Assembly (NCBI GenBank): GCA_051003795.1
Contig: JBPCKZ010000163.1
Location: forward strand, 1-32,037
DNA: 32,037 nt
Direction: 5' to 3'
Source of the DNA: JALYXS01 sp051003795
GTDB taxonomy: Bacteria; Acidobacteriota; Terriglobia; Bryobacterales; Bryobacteraceae
Part shown: one piece after another, positions 7,744 through 14,104 of the stretch
How positions within the stretch are numbered: position 1 is the stretch's first letter
How the letters are laid out: every line of letters begins with the position of its first letter
The notes under the pieces: model-generated
What the model was told of the DNA's origin: nothing
Seen by the model: only the letters and a program-made list of their open reading frames with translations
Databases searched by the model: none
Position numbers and translations under genes: made by a program

Positions 7744-8517
7744 ATGGATCTCTCGCGCAGAACGCTGTTGCGGGCCGCGGGCGTGTCGCTCGCTTCGCCT
7801 TCCATAAGGGCTTGGCAGGAAGACGCTCGATATGGATTGCAAGCCCTTCTCGATAACAGCGCGATGGCGCGCATCCCGGCGGGCGAATTCTCGATGGGAT
7901 CGACGAACGGCGTGGCCGACGAACAACCGGTGCACCGCGTCCGCATCGCGCGCCCTTTCGAAATGGGCAAATTCGAAGTGACGCAGGCGCAATGGATTTC
8001 CGTGATGCGCGACCCGCACGGCCCCCCGGAAGCCGTGAATCCGAGTTATTTCAAGGGTCCCAATCTGCCGGTCGAGAGCGTCTCCTGGAACGATGTGCAG
8101 CTATTCCTCGAACGCCTCAATCGGCGGACGGAGTCCCATGAATACCGCCTGCCTACCGAAGCCGAGTGGGAATATGCATGCAAAGCCGGGAGCGCGCGGC
8201 TCGACGAGGTCGCGTGGTACAAAGACAATTCCGGCGAGCGGACGCAGCCCGTGGGCCTGAAAAAGCCGAATGCATGGGGTCTTTACGACATGCAGGGCAA
8301 CGTGGCCGAATGGGTGAACGATTGGTACGCCTTCGACTATTACGCGGAGAGTCCGTCCGCGGATCCGCAAGGACCGGAGTCCGGATCGTACCGTGTGTTC
8401 CGCGGCGGCGGATGGTTCAACCTGCCGAAGTTCTGCCGTCCGGCGTCGCGCGCCTTCGATTTCCCGATCAATCACCAGTCCCACGTCGGATTTCGCGTGG
8501 CGAGGGCGGCGAAGTAG
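7744..8517 (+). CDS. Formylglycine-generating-enzyme-like (SUMF1/FGE-sulfatase domain) protein, Tat-exported
   Basis: This 257-residue protein has a Tat signal (SRRTLLRAAG, R5-R6) followed by one FGE-sulfatase domain. Diagnostic stretches are MARIPAGEFSMGS, FEMGKFEVTQAQW, YRLPTEAEWEYACKAG, GLYDMQGNVAEWVNDWY and GFRVARA at the end. True formylglycine-generating enzymes carry two catalytic Cys in the segment after RGGSW. Here that segment (RGGGWFNLPKFC, residues 220-231) keeps only C231, with N226 at the other position. Sulfatase activation is therefore unlikely, and a related role such as binding or another oxidation is more plausible. It is the last gene of the DUF1592 operon. The end of an antisense kinase fragment overlaps its 3' end. 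Confidence 0.88.
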   Translation: MDLSRRTLLRAAGVSLASPSIRAWQEDARYGLQALLDNSAMARIPAGEFSMGSTNGVADEQPVHRVRIARPFEMGKFEVTQAQWISVMRDPHGPPEAVNPSYFKGPNLPVESVSWNDVQLFLERLNRRTESHEYRLPTEAEWEYACKAGSARLDEVAWYKDNSGERTQPVGLKKPNAWGLYDMQGNVAEWVNDWYAFDYYAESPSADPQGPESGSYRVFRGGGWFNLPKFCRPASRAFDFPINHQSHVGFRVARAAK

Positions 8518-8917
8518 CGGCCTTCCCTCGCTTGGCGACGGCCATGGCTAATGTGCCGATTGTTCCGCCGCGGGCGAGCATCGATTGTTCTTCCGGCTTC
8601 CTGTCGGACGGGTATTTGGCTAACTCGGAGTGAATGCGCCCAAACAGCGCCGGAAACTCGTGGGCCGCCGAGGCCCGAACACCCGATCTGTAGCTCAAGA
8701 AATACTGCTGAACGCGGTTCCCGTAGACATCGAGCGTTGAGCGCACCGTAAGGATGCATTCGTTCCTCGCCAGAAATGCGCGCCGGGCGGCTTCTTCGTC
8801 CGCATGGATTTTCCGCACGGATGAGAGCGCTTCCCATCCCGCGATCAGCAGGAGCGAAAGCAATCCGCCGAAAGCGAACAGAACCGCCGTCCGCAGTTTG
8901 CTTCCGGGCCTCGCCAT
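8468..8917 (-). pseudogene. N-terminal fragment of a sensor histidine kinase
   Basis: From ATG 8917 the frame encodes a membrane anchor (residues 9-28, AVLFAFGGLLSLLLIAGWEA). A helical sensor stretch follows (ALSSVRKIHADEEAARRAFL, then TLDVYGNRVQQYFLSYR) of the kind found at the start of Acidobacteria sensor kinases. Similarity fades near residue 115, and the frame then runs antisense into the FGE-like gene and stops at 8468. No dimerisation/phosphoacceptor or ATPase domain exists, so signalling is not possible. It starts 4 bases after the DUF3224 stop. I interpret it as a 3'-deleted gene; a small membrane protein in its own right is the alternative. Confidence 0.55.
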
Positions 8918-8921
8918 ATTC

Positions 8922-9323
8922 TCAGGATTCGGCCAGCGTGTACTCGAAGTCGTACGAATGCTTTTCATCGGCGATGTCGATCGCCATCTTGCCCGCAAGT
9001 CCCGCGAGCTCGCCCGTGCCCGAGTCCGGCACCACCGTAATCGTGAGTTGCGGCGCACTCCGCGTCATTGTTCCGCTGTGCTGAAGCACAAAAGCTCCGC
9101 TGCGCCGATGCAGCGTTCCTACGACCCGCTCGATCGCGACGTAGCCGGCCGAACCCTTGACGCCAGTGCCGGCCATCAGCATCTGGCCCTTGCTAGTAGC
9201 TTCCAGATCGCCGTGAAATTGTTTGTCGATCGACATCCTGCCGAGGGTTGCATCGGCAGCCCCGTCTTCCGGGGGTTGAGGACTCAGCTTCACTTCAAAC
9301 GTCCCGGTGGCTCGGGTTGTCAC
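8922..9323 (-). CDS. DUF3224 domain-containing protein
   Basis: This 133-residue protein of the DUF3224 family (small beta-barrel, allene-oxide-cyclase-like fold, function unknown) begins RATGTFEVKLSPQ. Family landmarks follow: DKQFHGDLEATSKGQML, GYVAIERVVGTLHRRSGAFV, LQHSGTM and VPDSGTGELAGLAGKMAI. I set the start at GTG 9323 because a perfect AGGAGG (9329-9334) sits five bases upstream and the domain begins at once. A start at 9359 would add an unmatched tail. The gene appears intact although both neighbours are decayed. It has no signal peptide. Confidence 0.85.
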   Translation of the reverse strand: MTTRATGTFEVKLSPQPPEDGAADATLGRMSIDKQFHGDLEATSKGQMLMAGTGVKGSAGYVAIERVVGTLHRRSGAFVLQHSGTMTRSAPQLTITVVPDSGTGELAGLAGKMAIDIADEKHSYDFEYTLAES

Positions 9324-9623
9324 GATGACCTCCTGTTTCTGGAGCCGATTTCCGGCCATTTCTCTTCCGCCTCAGGGCCCGAGCCCGGATCCAACACACC
9401 GAATGTGCCGTCGAGAGGAATCGAAGCCGTCTCGCCGTGTGCTGTACCTTCCGGGCGCCTCGTACCTTTTCTTGGGCGAATTCTCGCGTGCTCCGGTTGT
9501 CGGGATGAAGCACCGAAATAGCCGAGCCAGTCAATCCCGCCCGCGGCAACTGGTCAACGGCCTCTTCGGCCTGTTTAGAGGTAGGATAGATCCCGAATAT
9601 TTTCGTGATGTTCGTCGTGGCGA
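9320..9623 (-). pseudogene. Remnant of a YflT/GsiB-like general stress protein gene (frameshifted, start lost)
   Basis: The first 50 codons (ATTNITKIFGIYPTSKQAEE, then SAISVLHPDNRSTREFAQEK) match the N-terminal domain of Acidobacteria proteins resembling the general stress protein 17M/YflT domain. Those normally start MATTN and continue EKGT-APEGT. Here the ATG is replaced, giving FATTN, and the frame breaks near 9465-9470. One extra A in the AAAA run would restore GTRRPEGTAHGE in the next frame. The usual glycine-rich membrane part is missing. The shifted frame ends at a TGA (9320) that overlaps the GTG start of DUF3224. At least two lesions make this a real pseudogene. Confidence 0.6.
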
Positions 9624-10157
9624 ACGCTCCCTATTAATTATCCGATCTATTCTTGCGGACTCCATGTTGGGGGGCCGATAGCCCTTCCGAGGCGCGGCTC
9701 GCAGTACATACACGTCGTAAGGACCTAATTTCGCTTCATTCACGAGCGTGAAATCGAACGCGACGGTTAACTGCTCCATCAGCAGACGATCCCGCCTGCG
9801 GTCCTTCTCGTATTTCGCGATGCGTTCGTCCCTTTGCCGCTTCGATTCCGCCCGGCGCCGGGAAATCGTTTCCTGGAGTTTCCGCTGTTCCTTCGCTTGA
9901 TCTTGCGCCGGCAGCGGGTTCCCATTCACGGCGATAAGGCGTTGGTAGGGCGAACCGTCAATCATCGTGACTTCGTAAGTCTTCGTGCCGTCGGCGTTGC
10001 GATCGCGCTCTTTATGCGCGTACTCCGGATCGGCAGTCCAGTCCGCTTGATTCGCCGCCACGGACCGGCGGATGATTTCCTGAACCTTCGGCGTCCGACA
10101 GAGCGCGCCGACCGTCGCCAGCAAGAGAATCGGGGCGGTGAGCGCGCGCGTGAGCAA
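9531..10157 (-). pseudogene. 3'-truncated secreted hypothetical protein downstream of recA
   Basis: From a possible TTG at 10157 the frame has a signal-peptide-like start (LLTRALTAPILLLATVGALC), then VQEIIRRSVAANQADWTADP and ERDRNADGTKTYEVTMIDGS. A charged helix follows (QRDERIAKYEKDRRRDRLLM), then FDFTLVNEAKLGPYDVYVLR. This resembles an Acidobacteria family of unknown function in which a beta-rich half follows GYRPPN. Here resemblance stops at GYRPPN near 9660 and unrelated codons run to a stop at 9531, overlapping the stress-protein remnant. A deletion apparently joined the two genes. The start lies 14 bases past the recA stop, with no clear ribosome binding site. Confidence 0.55.
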
Positions 10158-10171
10158 GCGGTTAGTCGATT

Positions 10172-11257
10172 TTACCGGCCGCGCGCGGCCGCCGCAGTTG
10201 CGGGTTTCTGGGCGGGCGGCGGCGCGGGCGACATTTCCGGCTGGCCATTCACCGGCTCGGACTTGATCAATCCCATGGTCTTGCGAAGCTCCGCGTCCAG
10301 TTGCGTCCGGATATCGGGATTGTCCTTCAGAAACTGCTTGGCATTTTCGCGACCCTGGCCAATGCGGTCGGTTTTGTAGCTGAACCACGATCCGCTCTTC
10401 TCGACCAAATTTTGCGCGACGCCCAAATCGATCAAATCCCCTTCCTTCGAGATCCCCTCCCCATAGACAATGTCGAACTCGGCCTCGCGGAACGGCGCCG
10501 CGAGCTTGTTCTTCACCACCTTCACCTTCGTCCGGTTGCCGACCACCACGTCACCGTCTTTGATGGCCGCAATGCGCCGGATATCCACGCGAACCGACGC
10601 GTAAAACTTGAGGGCGCGGCCTCCGGTGGTGGTTTCGGGATTGCCGAACATGACGCCGATTTTCTCGCGAATCTGATTGATGAAAATCAGGCACGTCTTC
10701 GACTTCGAAACCATGCCGGTCAACTTCCGAAGAGCCTGCGACATGAGGCGGGCCTGCAGGCCCATGTGGCTGTCGCCCATTTCGCCGTCGAGTTCGGCTT
10801 TCGGAACCAGGGCGGCGACGGAATCAACGACCAGAACGTCAATCGATCCGGACGCGATCAGCGCTCCCGCGATTTCCAGGGCCTGCTCCCCGTAATCGGG
10901 TTGCGAGACGAGCAGGTTATCGACATCGACCCCGAGTTTGCGCGCGTAAATCGGATCGAGCGCGTGCTCGACGTCGATAAACGCCGCCATGCCGCCTTTC
11001 TTCTGGGCTTCGGCGACTACCTGTAGCGCGATGGTTGTCTTGCCCGAAGATTCCGGGCCATAGATTTCATTGATGCGCCCGCGCGGAAAGCCGCCCGTGC
11101 CAAGCGCGGCATCGAGCGCAATCGATCCGGTGGAGATGACCGCGATCGGGACGATCGCTTCCTTCGAGCCCAGCCGCAGGATCGATCCTTTTCCAAACTG
11201 TTTTTCAATTTGCCCCAGAGTCAACTCTAAGGCGCGCGCGCGTTCTTTCTCGTCCAT
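10172..11257 (-). CDS. recA: Recombinase RecA
   Basis: RecA forms ATP-dependent filaments on single-stranded DNA, drives strand exchange and triggers LexA self-cleavage. The 361-residue product shows the N-terminal oligomerisation helix (LGQIEKQFGKGSILRLG), Walker A GPESSGKTT (residues 67-75), DVEHALDP, Walker B-like DVLVVDSVAAL, loop L1/L2 regions (GDSHMGLQARLMSQALRKL and FGNPETTTGGRALKF) and a Pro/Ala-rich C-terminal tail. ATG 11257 matches the canonical MDEK start. An alternative GTG at 11296 would fall inside the putative -10 box (TATAAT, 11297-11302), which argues against it. Length and motifs are normal. No LexA operator of the E. coli or Gram-positive type is evident. Confidence 0.98.
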   Translation of the reverse strand: MDEKERARALELTLGQIEKQFGKGSILRLGSKEAIVPIAVISTGSIALDAALGTGGFPRGRINEIYGPESSGKTTIALQVVAEAQKKGGMAAFIDVEHALDPIYARKLGVDVDNLLVSQPDYGEQALEIAGALIASGSIDVLVVDSVAALVPKAELDGEMGDSHMGLQARLMSQALRKLTGMVSKSKTCLIFINQIREKIGVMFGNPETTTGGRALKFYASVRVDIRRIAAIKDGDVVVGNRTKVKVVKNKLAAPFREAEFDIVYGEGISKEGDLIDLGVAQNLVEKSGSWFSYKTDRIGQGRENAKQFLKDNPDIRTQLDAELRKTMGLIKSEPVNGQPEMSPAPPPAQKPATAAAARGR

Positions 11258-11296
11258 TGGCAGTGAACTCCCGTTCGTTGGGGGCGGTGGAACCAC

Positions 11297-11302
11297 GATT
11301 AT
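11297..11302 (-). promoter_or_regulatory. Putative -10 element of recA
   Basis: TATAAT on the reverse strand, a perfect sigma-70 -10 match, would place the transcript start near 11290, about 33 bases before the recA ATG at 11257. No good -35 is found 16-18 bases upstream. Confidence 0.45.
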
Positions 11303-11451
11303 ACAGCGCCCTCGTGAAACATTTTAGCGTAGTTTTGTCATGCGACGCTCTTTTGCGCCGGTCGCGCATCCGTATCGTTGTTACAACGCTTCAAAACAGC
11401 GCGAAATCAACCTCATCACCCGCGCTTCCATATTCAGTTACATTGAAATCT

Positions 11452-11873
11452 TCAGCAGATCGGATGCGGCGCCACGATGCCGATGAACTCGCGCGAAGTG
11501 ATCGCCTTGGTTTTCTTCCAGAATTTCGGAAAATGCCGCTGGTTTCCGGTGAGCAGGTAGTCGGCGCGCGCAGCGTCGGCGCATTCCACAAATTTGTTGT
11601 CGTCGGGGTCTTTCGTCACCCGGAGCGCGCGCGACGGGGTGACGGAATACGAGCGGCTGACGATGAGCTGAAGGAGTTGCCGGCGGAGGCCCTTCCGGGT
11701 TTCAACTCGGGGCGCGCGAGCACTTCCAGATATTCCGCCAGGATGGCATCGGAGATGTAAAGCCTTGCAGGTTTGGTGATGGAGAGCAAGAGGACGGTGC
11801 GCTGGAGCCCGTCCGGTTTCAGCGCCGCCGAAACAACGATGTTCGTATCGACGACGAGGCGGAGCGGGATCAT
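11452..11873 (-). pseudogene. PIN-domain toxin, split by a one-base frameshift
   Basis: PIN-family toxin (PilT N-terminus type), normally an Mg2+-dependent RNase. Frame one from ATG 11873 gives LRLVVDTNIVVSAALK, then ISDAILAEYLEVLARPELKP. After the CCC run at 11697-11699 the sequence continues in another frame with KGLRRQLLQLIVSRSYSV, TKDPDDNKFVECADAARADY, LLTGNQRHFPKFWKKTK and AITSREFIGIVAPH, ending at TGA 11452. Adding one C would rejoin both halves into about 140 residues with all the usual acidic positions (VVDTN, AEYLE, DPDDN, ADY). As written, the first frame stops at 11616 and yields a truncated 85-residue protein. This could be a recent mutation, a homopolymer sequencing error or phase variation. 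It overlaps the antitoxin stop by 4 bases. Confidence 0.85.
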
Positions 11874-12166
11874 CCGCGTTTGGGCTTGCCGGCGCGGGTC
11901 GCTTCGATCGCCCGATCGATCTGCCGGGAGGTGAGTTTGTCCGTTCCCTTGCGGTGGGATTCCTCGCCGAGGACCCTCAGCACTTCCGGCTCGGGCGCGG
12001 CAAGCCGCACATAGTCGCGGATGCTGAGCAGCACTGCCTTGGGCGTGCCGCGCTTCTCGATGACGAGCGAGCGGTGCTCATCTTCCACGCGGCGCAACAG
12101 CTTGCCGAAGCCGCTGCGGGCGCTTAGCGCCGAAACCACGATAGTGTTGTTCTTGTCTGTCTGCAT
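11870..12166 (-). CDS. Phd/YefM-type antitoxin
   Basis: This 98-residue antitoxin of the Phd/YefM superfamily would bind and inhibit the PIN toxin through its C-terminus and repress the pair through its N-terminal DNA-binding half. Visible features are VVSALSARSGFGKLLRRVED, then RSLVIEKRGTPKAVLLSIRD YV, the classic pattern of a prevent-host-death fold. A charged C-terminal tail (TSRQIDRAIEATRAGKPKRG) would contact the toxin. I prefer ATG 12166, with GAAGAG eight bases upstream; a TTG two codons earlier is possible. The perfect palindrome at 12195-12206 lies just upstream and is a plausible operator. The stop overlaps the toxin ATG. Confidence 0.87.
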   Translation of the reverse strand: MQTDKNNTIVVSALSARSGFGKLLRRVEDEHRSLVIEKRGTPKAVLLSIRDYVRLAAPEPEVLRVLGEESHRKGTDKLTSRQIDRAIEATRAGKPKRG

Positions 12167-12194
12167 ATACAAAACTCTTCATTTCAATTAACTG

Positions 12195-12206
12195 AACTGT
12201 ACAGTT
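12195..12206. promoter_or_regulatory. Perfect palindrome AACTGTACAGTT, candidate antitoxin operator
   Basis: A 12-bp perfect inverted repeat lies 28 bases upstream of the antitoxin ATG, flanked by a partial repeat (AACTGAACTG). Phd/YefM antitoxins repress their own promoters by binding short palindromes in this position. Assignment is by position and symmetry only. Confidence 0.45.
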
Positions 12207-12265
12207 GATCCGCAACCCCGTCACGCTCGGCTTCCAAGGCATGCCCGCACCGTATCGGTTGTTGC

Positions 12266-13231
12266 ATGTTCCAATTCCGCAAGAGCCGCGCGGGTCTATT
12301 ATGGTTTTTGCCCGCTTTGACGCCGCGCCTGGCGGTTTCGCTCTGCGGCATTTCGCTGCGCAACCCTGTTATAGCCGCCGCCGGAACCTTCGGATACGGC
12401 ATCGAGTTCGAGAGCCTGGTGGATCTGAACTCGCTCGGCGGCATCGTCACCAAGGGGATTTCCCGCGAGCCGATCGCCGGTAATCCCGCGCCCCGGCTGT
12501 GGGAATCCCAAGCGGGGATGATCAACTCCGTCGGCCTGCAGAATATTGGCGTCCATGCCTTCATTCGCGACAAACTGCCTCCGCTCTCCCGCTTTAAAGT
12601 TCCGGTCTTTGTAAACGTCTTCGGGTATCAAGCGGAAGACTACGTCGAGGTCGTCCGCGTACTCGAAGCGGCGGAGGGCATCGCCGCTTACGAATTGAAC
12701 GTATCGTGTCCCAACACGAAGCACGGCGAAATTTTCTTTTCGAGCGATCCGGCGTCTCTCGGCGACCTGGTTACCCAGGTCAAAAAAGCGGCGTCGCGGC
12801 CGGTGATCGTGAAGTTGTCGCCCAATGTGGATCGCATCGAACCGCTTGCGCTGGCGGCGGAAGAAGCCGGGGCGGGCGCGATCTCGCTCGTGAACACGTT
12901 CATCTCCCTCGCCATCGACGCGCGCACGAGGCGGCCCCGGATCGGCGCGGGCTTTGGCGGGCTCTCCGGCCCAGCCATCAAACCGATCGCTTTGCGAATG
13001 GTCCACCAAGCCGCCAAATCGGTGAAGATCCCGGTGATTGGCATCGGCGGAATCGCGACGGGCGAGGATGCCGCCGAATTCCTGATCGCGGGCGCGACAG
13101 CCGTGCAGGCCGGAACGGCAAGTTTCTGGGATCCCGCATCGCCGCGCCGAATCGCGGATGAACTCCAGACATTCCTTCGCCGCGAGAACATCGCGGATGT
13201 GAACGAATTGAAGGGGACTTTACGATGGTGA
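12266..13231 (+). CDS. pyrD: Dihydroorotate dehydrogenase, type 1B catalytic subunit
   Basis: Oxidises dihydroorotate to orotate in pyrimidine synthesis, using FMN. The 321-residue frame has the core start LCGISLRNPVIAAAGTFGYG, WESQAGMINSVGLQNIG, NVFGYQAEDY, the active-site loop LNVSCPNTKHGE with C148, VKLSPNVD, the GISLVNTF-like FMN segment and IPVIGIGGIATGEDAAEFLIAGATAVQAGTA-type phosphate site (about 250-280). Catalytic Cys in SCPN marks class 1; the overall pattern fits 1B, which normally needs the PyrK Fe-S/FAD subunit, not seen nearby. The start is uncertain: about 17 residues before TPRLAVSLCG look extra, and TTG 12317 is a realistic alternative. It is followed by larE after 18 bases. 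Confidence 0.95.
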   Translation: MFQFRKSRAGLLWFLPALTPRLAVSLCGISLRNPVIAAAGTFGYGIEFESLVDLNSLGGIVTKGISREPIAGNPAPRLWESQAGMINSVGLQNIGVHAFIRDKLPPLSRFKVPVFVNVFGYQAEDYVEVVRVLEAAEGIAAYELNVSCPNTKHGEIFFSSDPASLGDLVTQVKKAASRPVIVKLSPNVDRIEPLALAAEEAGAGAISLVNTFISLAIDARTRRPRIGAGFGGLSGPAIKPIALRMVHQAAKSVKIPVIGIGGIATGEDAAEFLIAGATAVQAGTASFWDPASPRRIADELQTFLRRENIADVNELKGTLRW

Positions 13232-13237
13232 GATTCG

Positions 13238-13243
13238 TATAAT
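13238..13243 (+). promoter_or_regulatory. TATAAT -10-like element immediately before larE
   Basis: A perfect TATAAT ends six bases before the larE ATG at 13250. A transcript starting the usual seven bases downstream would begin at or next to the A of ATG, i.e. be leaderless; no ribosome binding site is present there. No convincing -35 lies at the standard spacing. Confidence 0.35.
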
Positions 13244-13249
13244 GCAGTT

Positions 13250-14098
13250 ATGACTTCGCTCGTGGACGTGAGCGGCGCGTCCATTTTGCCGTCCAACCTG
13301 CAAGCCAAGCAGGATCGCCTATTGGATCTGCTGCGCGGGATGGATCGCGTGATCGTGGCATATTCGGGCGGCACGGATTCCGCCTATCTCGCCTGGGCCG
13401 CTCACCGCGCCTTGGGCGGGAATGCGATTGCCATCACGGCCGATTCCGCTTCCATCCCGGAATCTCACAAGCGCGATGCCGAAGCCTTCGCGCGGCAGTT
13501 CGGGATCCGCCACGAATATATCGATACGCGCGAATTCGAAAACCCGGAATACATTCAGAACGATTCGAACCGCTGCTTCCACTGCAAGGACGAGTTGTTC
13601 ACGCGCCTCGAAGCGGTGGGACTCGCGCGCGGCATTGAGAATATCGTCTATGGCGTAAACCAGGACGACCTGGGCGACTATCGGCCCGGCCAGAAGGCCG
13701 CGAAACTGCACGACGTCAAAGCGCCGCTCGTCGCTGCCGGTCTCACCAAGCCGGAAATTCGCGAGCTCTCGCGGCAGGCCGGCCTGCCGACGTGGAACCG
13801 TCCGGCCGCCGCTTGCCTCAGCTCCCGAATTCCCTATGGAACGCCAGTGACGATTCAGAACATCAAGACGGTCGAGGCCGGAGAGGAAGAATTGAAGGCT
13901 CTCGGCTTCAGGCAGTTCCGCACGCGCTTTCACGGAGAGCTGGTTCGCATTGAAATCGCGCGCGACGAGATGGAAAAGGCGCTCACGCTCGAAATGGCCG
14001 GTAATTTCACGGCTATCTTCAAGAAGCTCGGCTTCAAGTACGTGGCTCTCGATCTGCAAGGCTACCGGCAAGGTTCTCTGAACGAAGTGCTGAGTTAG
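13250..14098 (+). CDS. larE: LarE-type sulfur transferase (nickel-pincer cofactor synthesis)
   Basis: LarE activates the pyridinium dicarboxylate mononucleotide by AMP transfer and donates sulfur while the nickel-pincer cofactor of lactate racemase is made. The 282-residue product has the PP-loop YSGGTDSAYLAW, NDSNRCFHCKDELF with C109 and C112, YGVNQDDLGDYRPG and AACLSSRIPYG with C189, which matches the sulfur-donating Cys of the Lactobacillus enzyme. Having three Cys (CxxC plus C189) fits the LarE subtype proposed to hold a 4Fe-4S cluster and to act catalytically rather than sacrificially. larA, larB and larC are not in the window. Some LarE-like proteins are annotated only as ExsB/NAD synthase-like. 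Confidence 0.9.
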   Translation: MTSLVDVSGASILPSNLQAKQDRLLDLLRGMDRVIVAYSGGTDSAYLAWAAHRALGGNAIAITADSASIPESHKRDAEAFARQFGIRHEYIDTREFENPEYIQNDSNRCFHCKDELFTRLEAVGLARGIENIVYGVNQDDLGDYRPGQKAAKLHDVKAPLVAAGLTKPEIRELSRQAGLPTWNRPAAACLSSRIPYGTPVTIQNIKTVEAGEEELKALGFRQFRTRFHGELVRIEIARDEMEKALTLEMAGNFTAIFKKLGFKYVALDLQGYRQGSLNEVLS

Positions 14099-14104
14099 AG
14101 CGCG

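Noticed and set aside
7744..8517. True formylglycine-generating enzyme activating sulfatases
   Set aside because: Only one of the two catalytic cysteines is present and no sulfatase gene is nearby.
11258..11296. Extended recA start at GTG 11296
   Set aside because: It would place translation start within the putative -10 box and adds a Pro-rich stretch absent from RecA proteins.
12266..14098. Pyrimidine operon with pyrK
   Set aside because: No electron-transfer subunit gene is adjacent to pyrD; the next gene is larE, which is unrelated in function.
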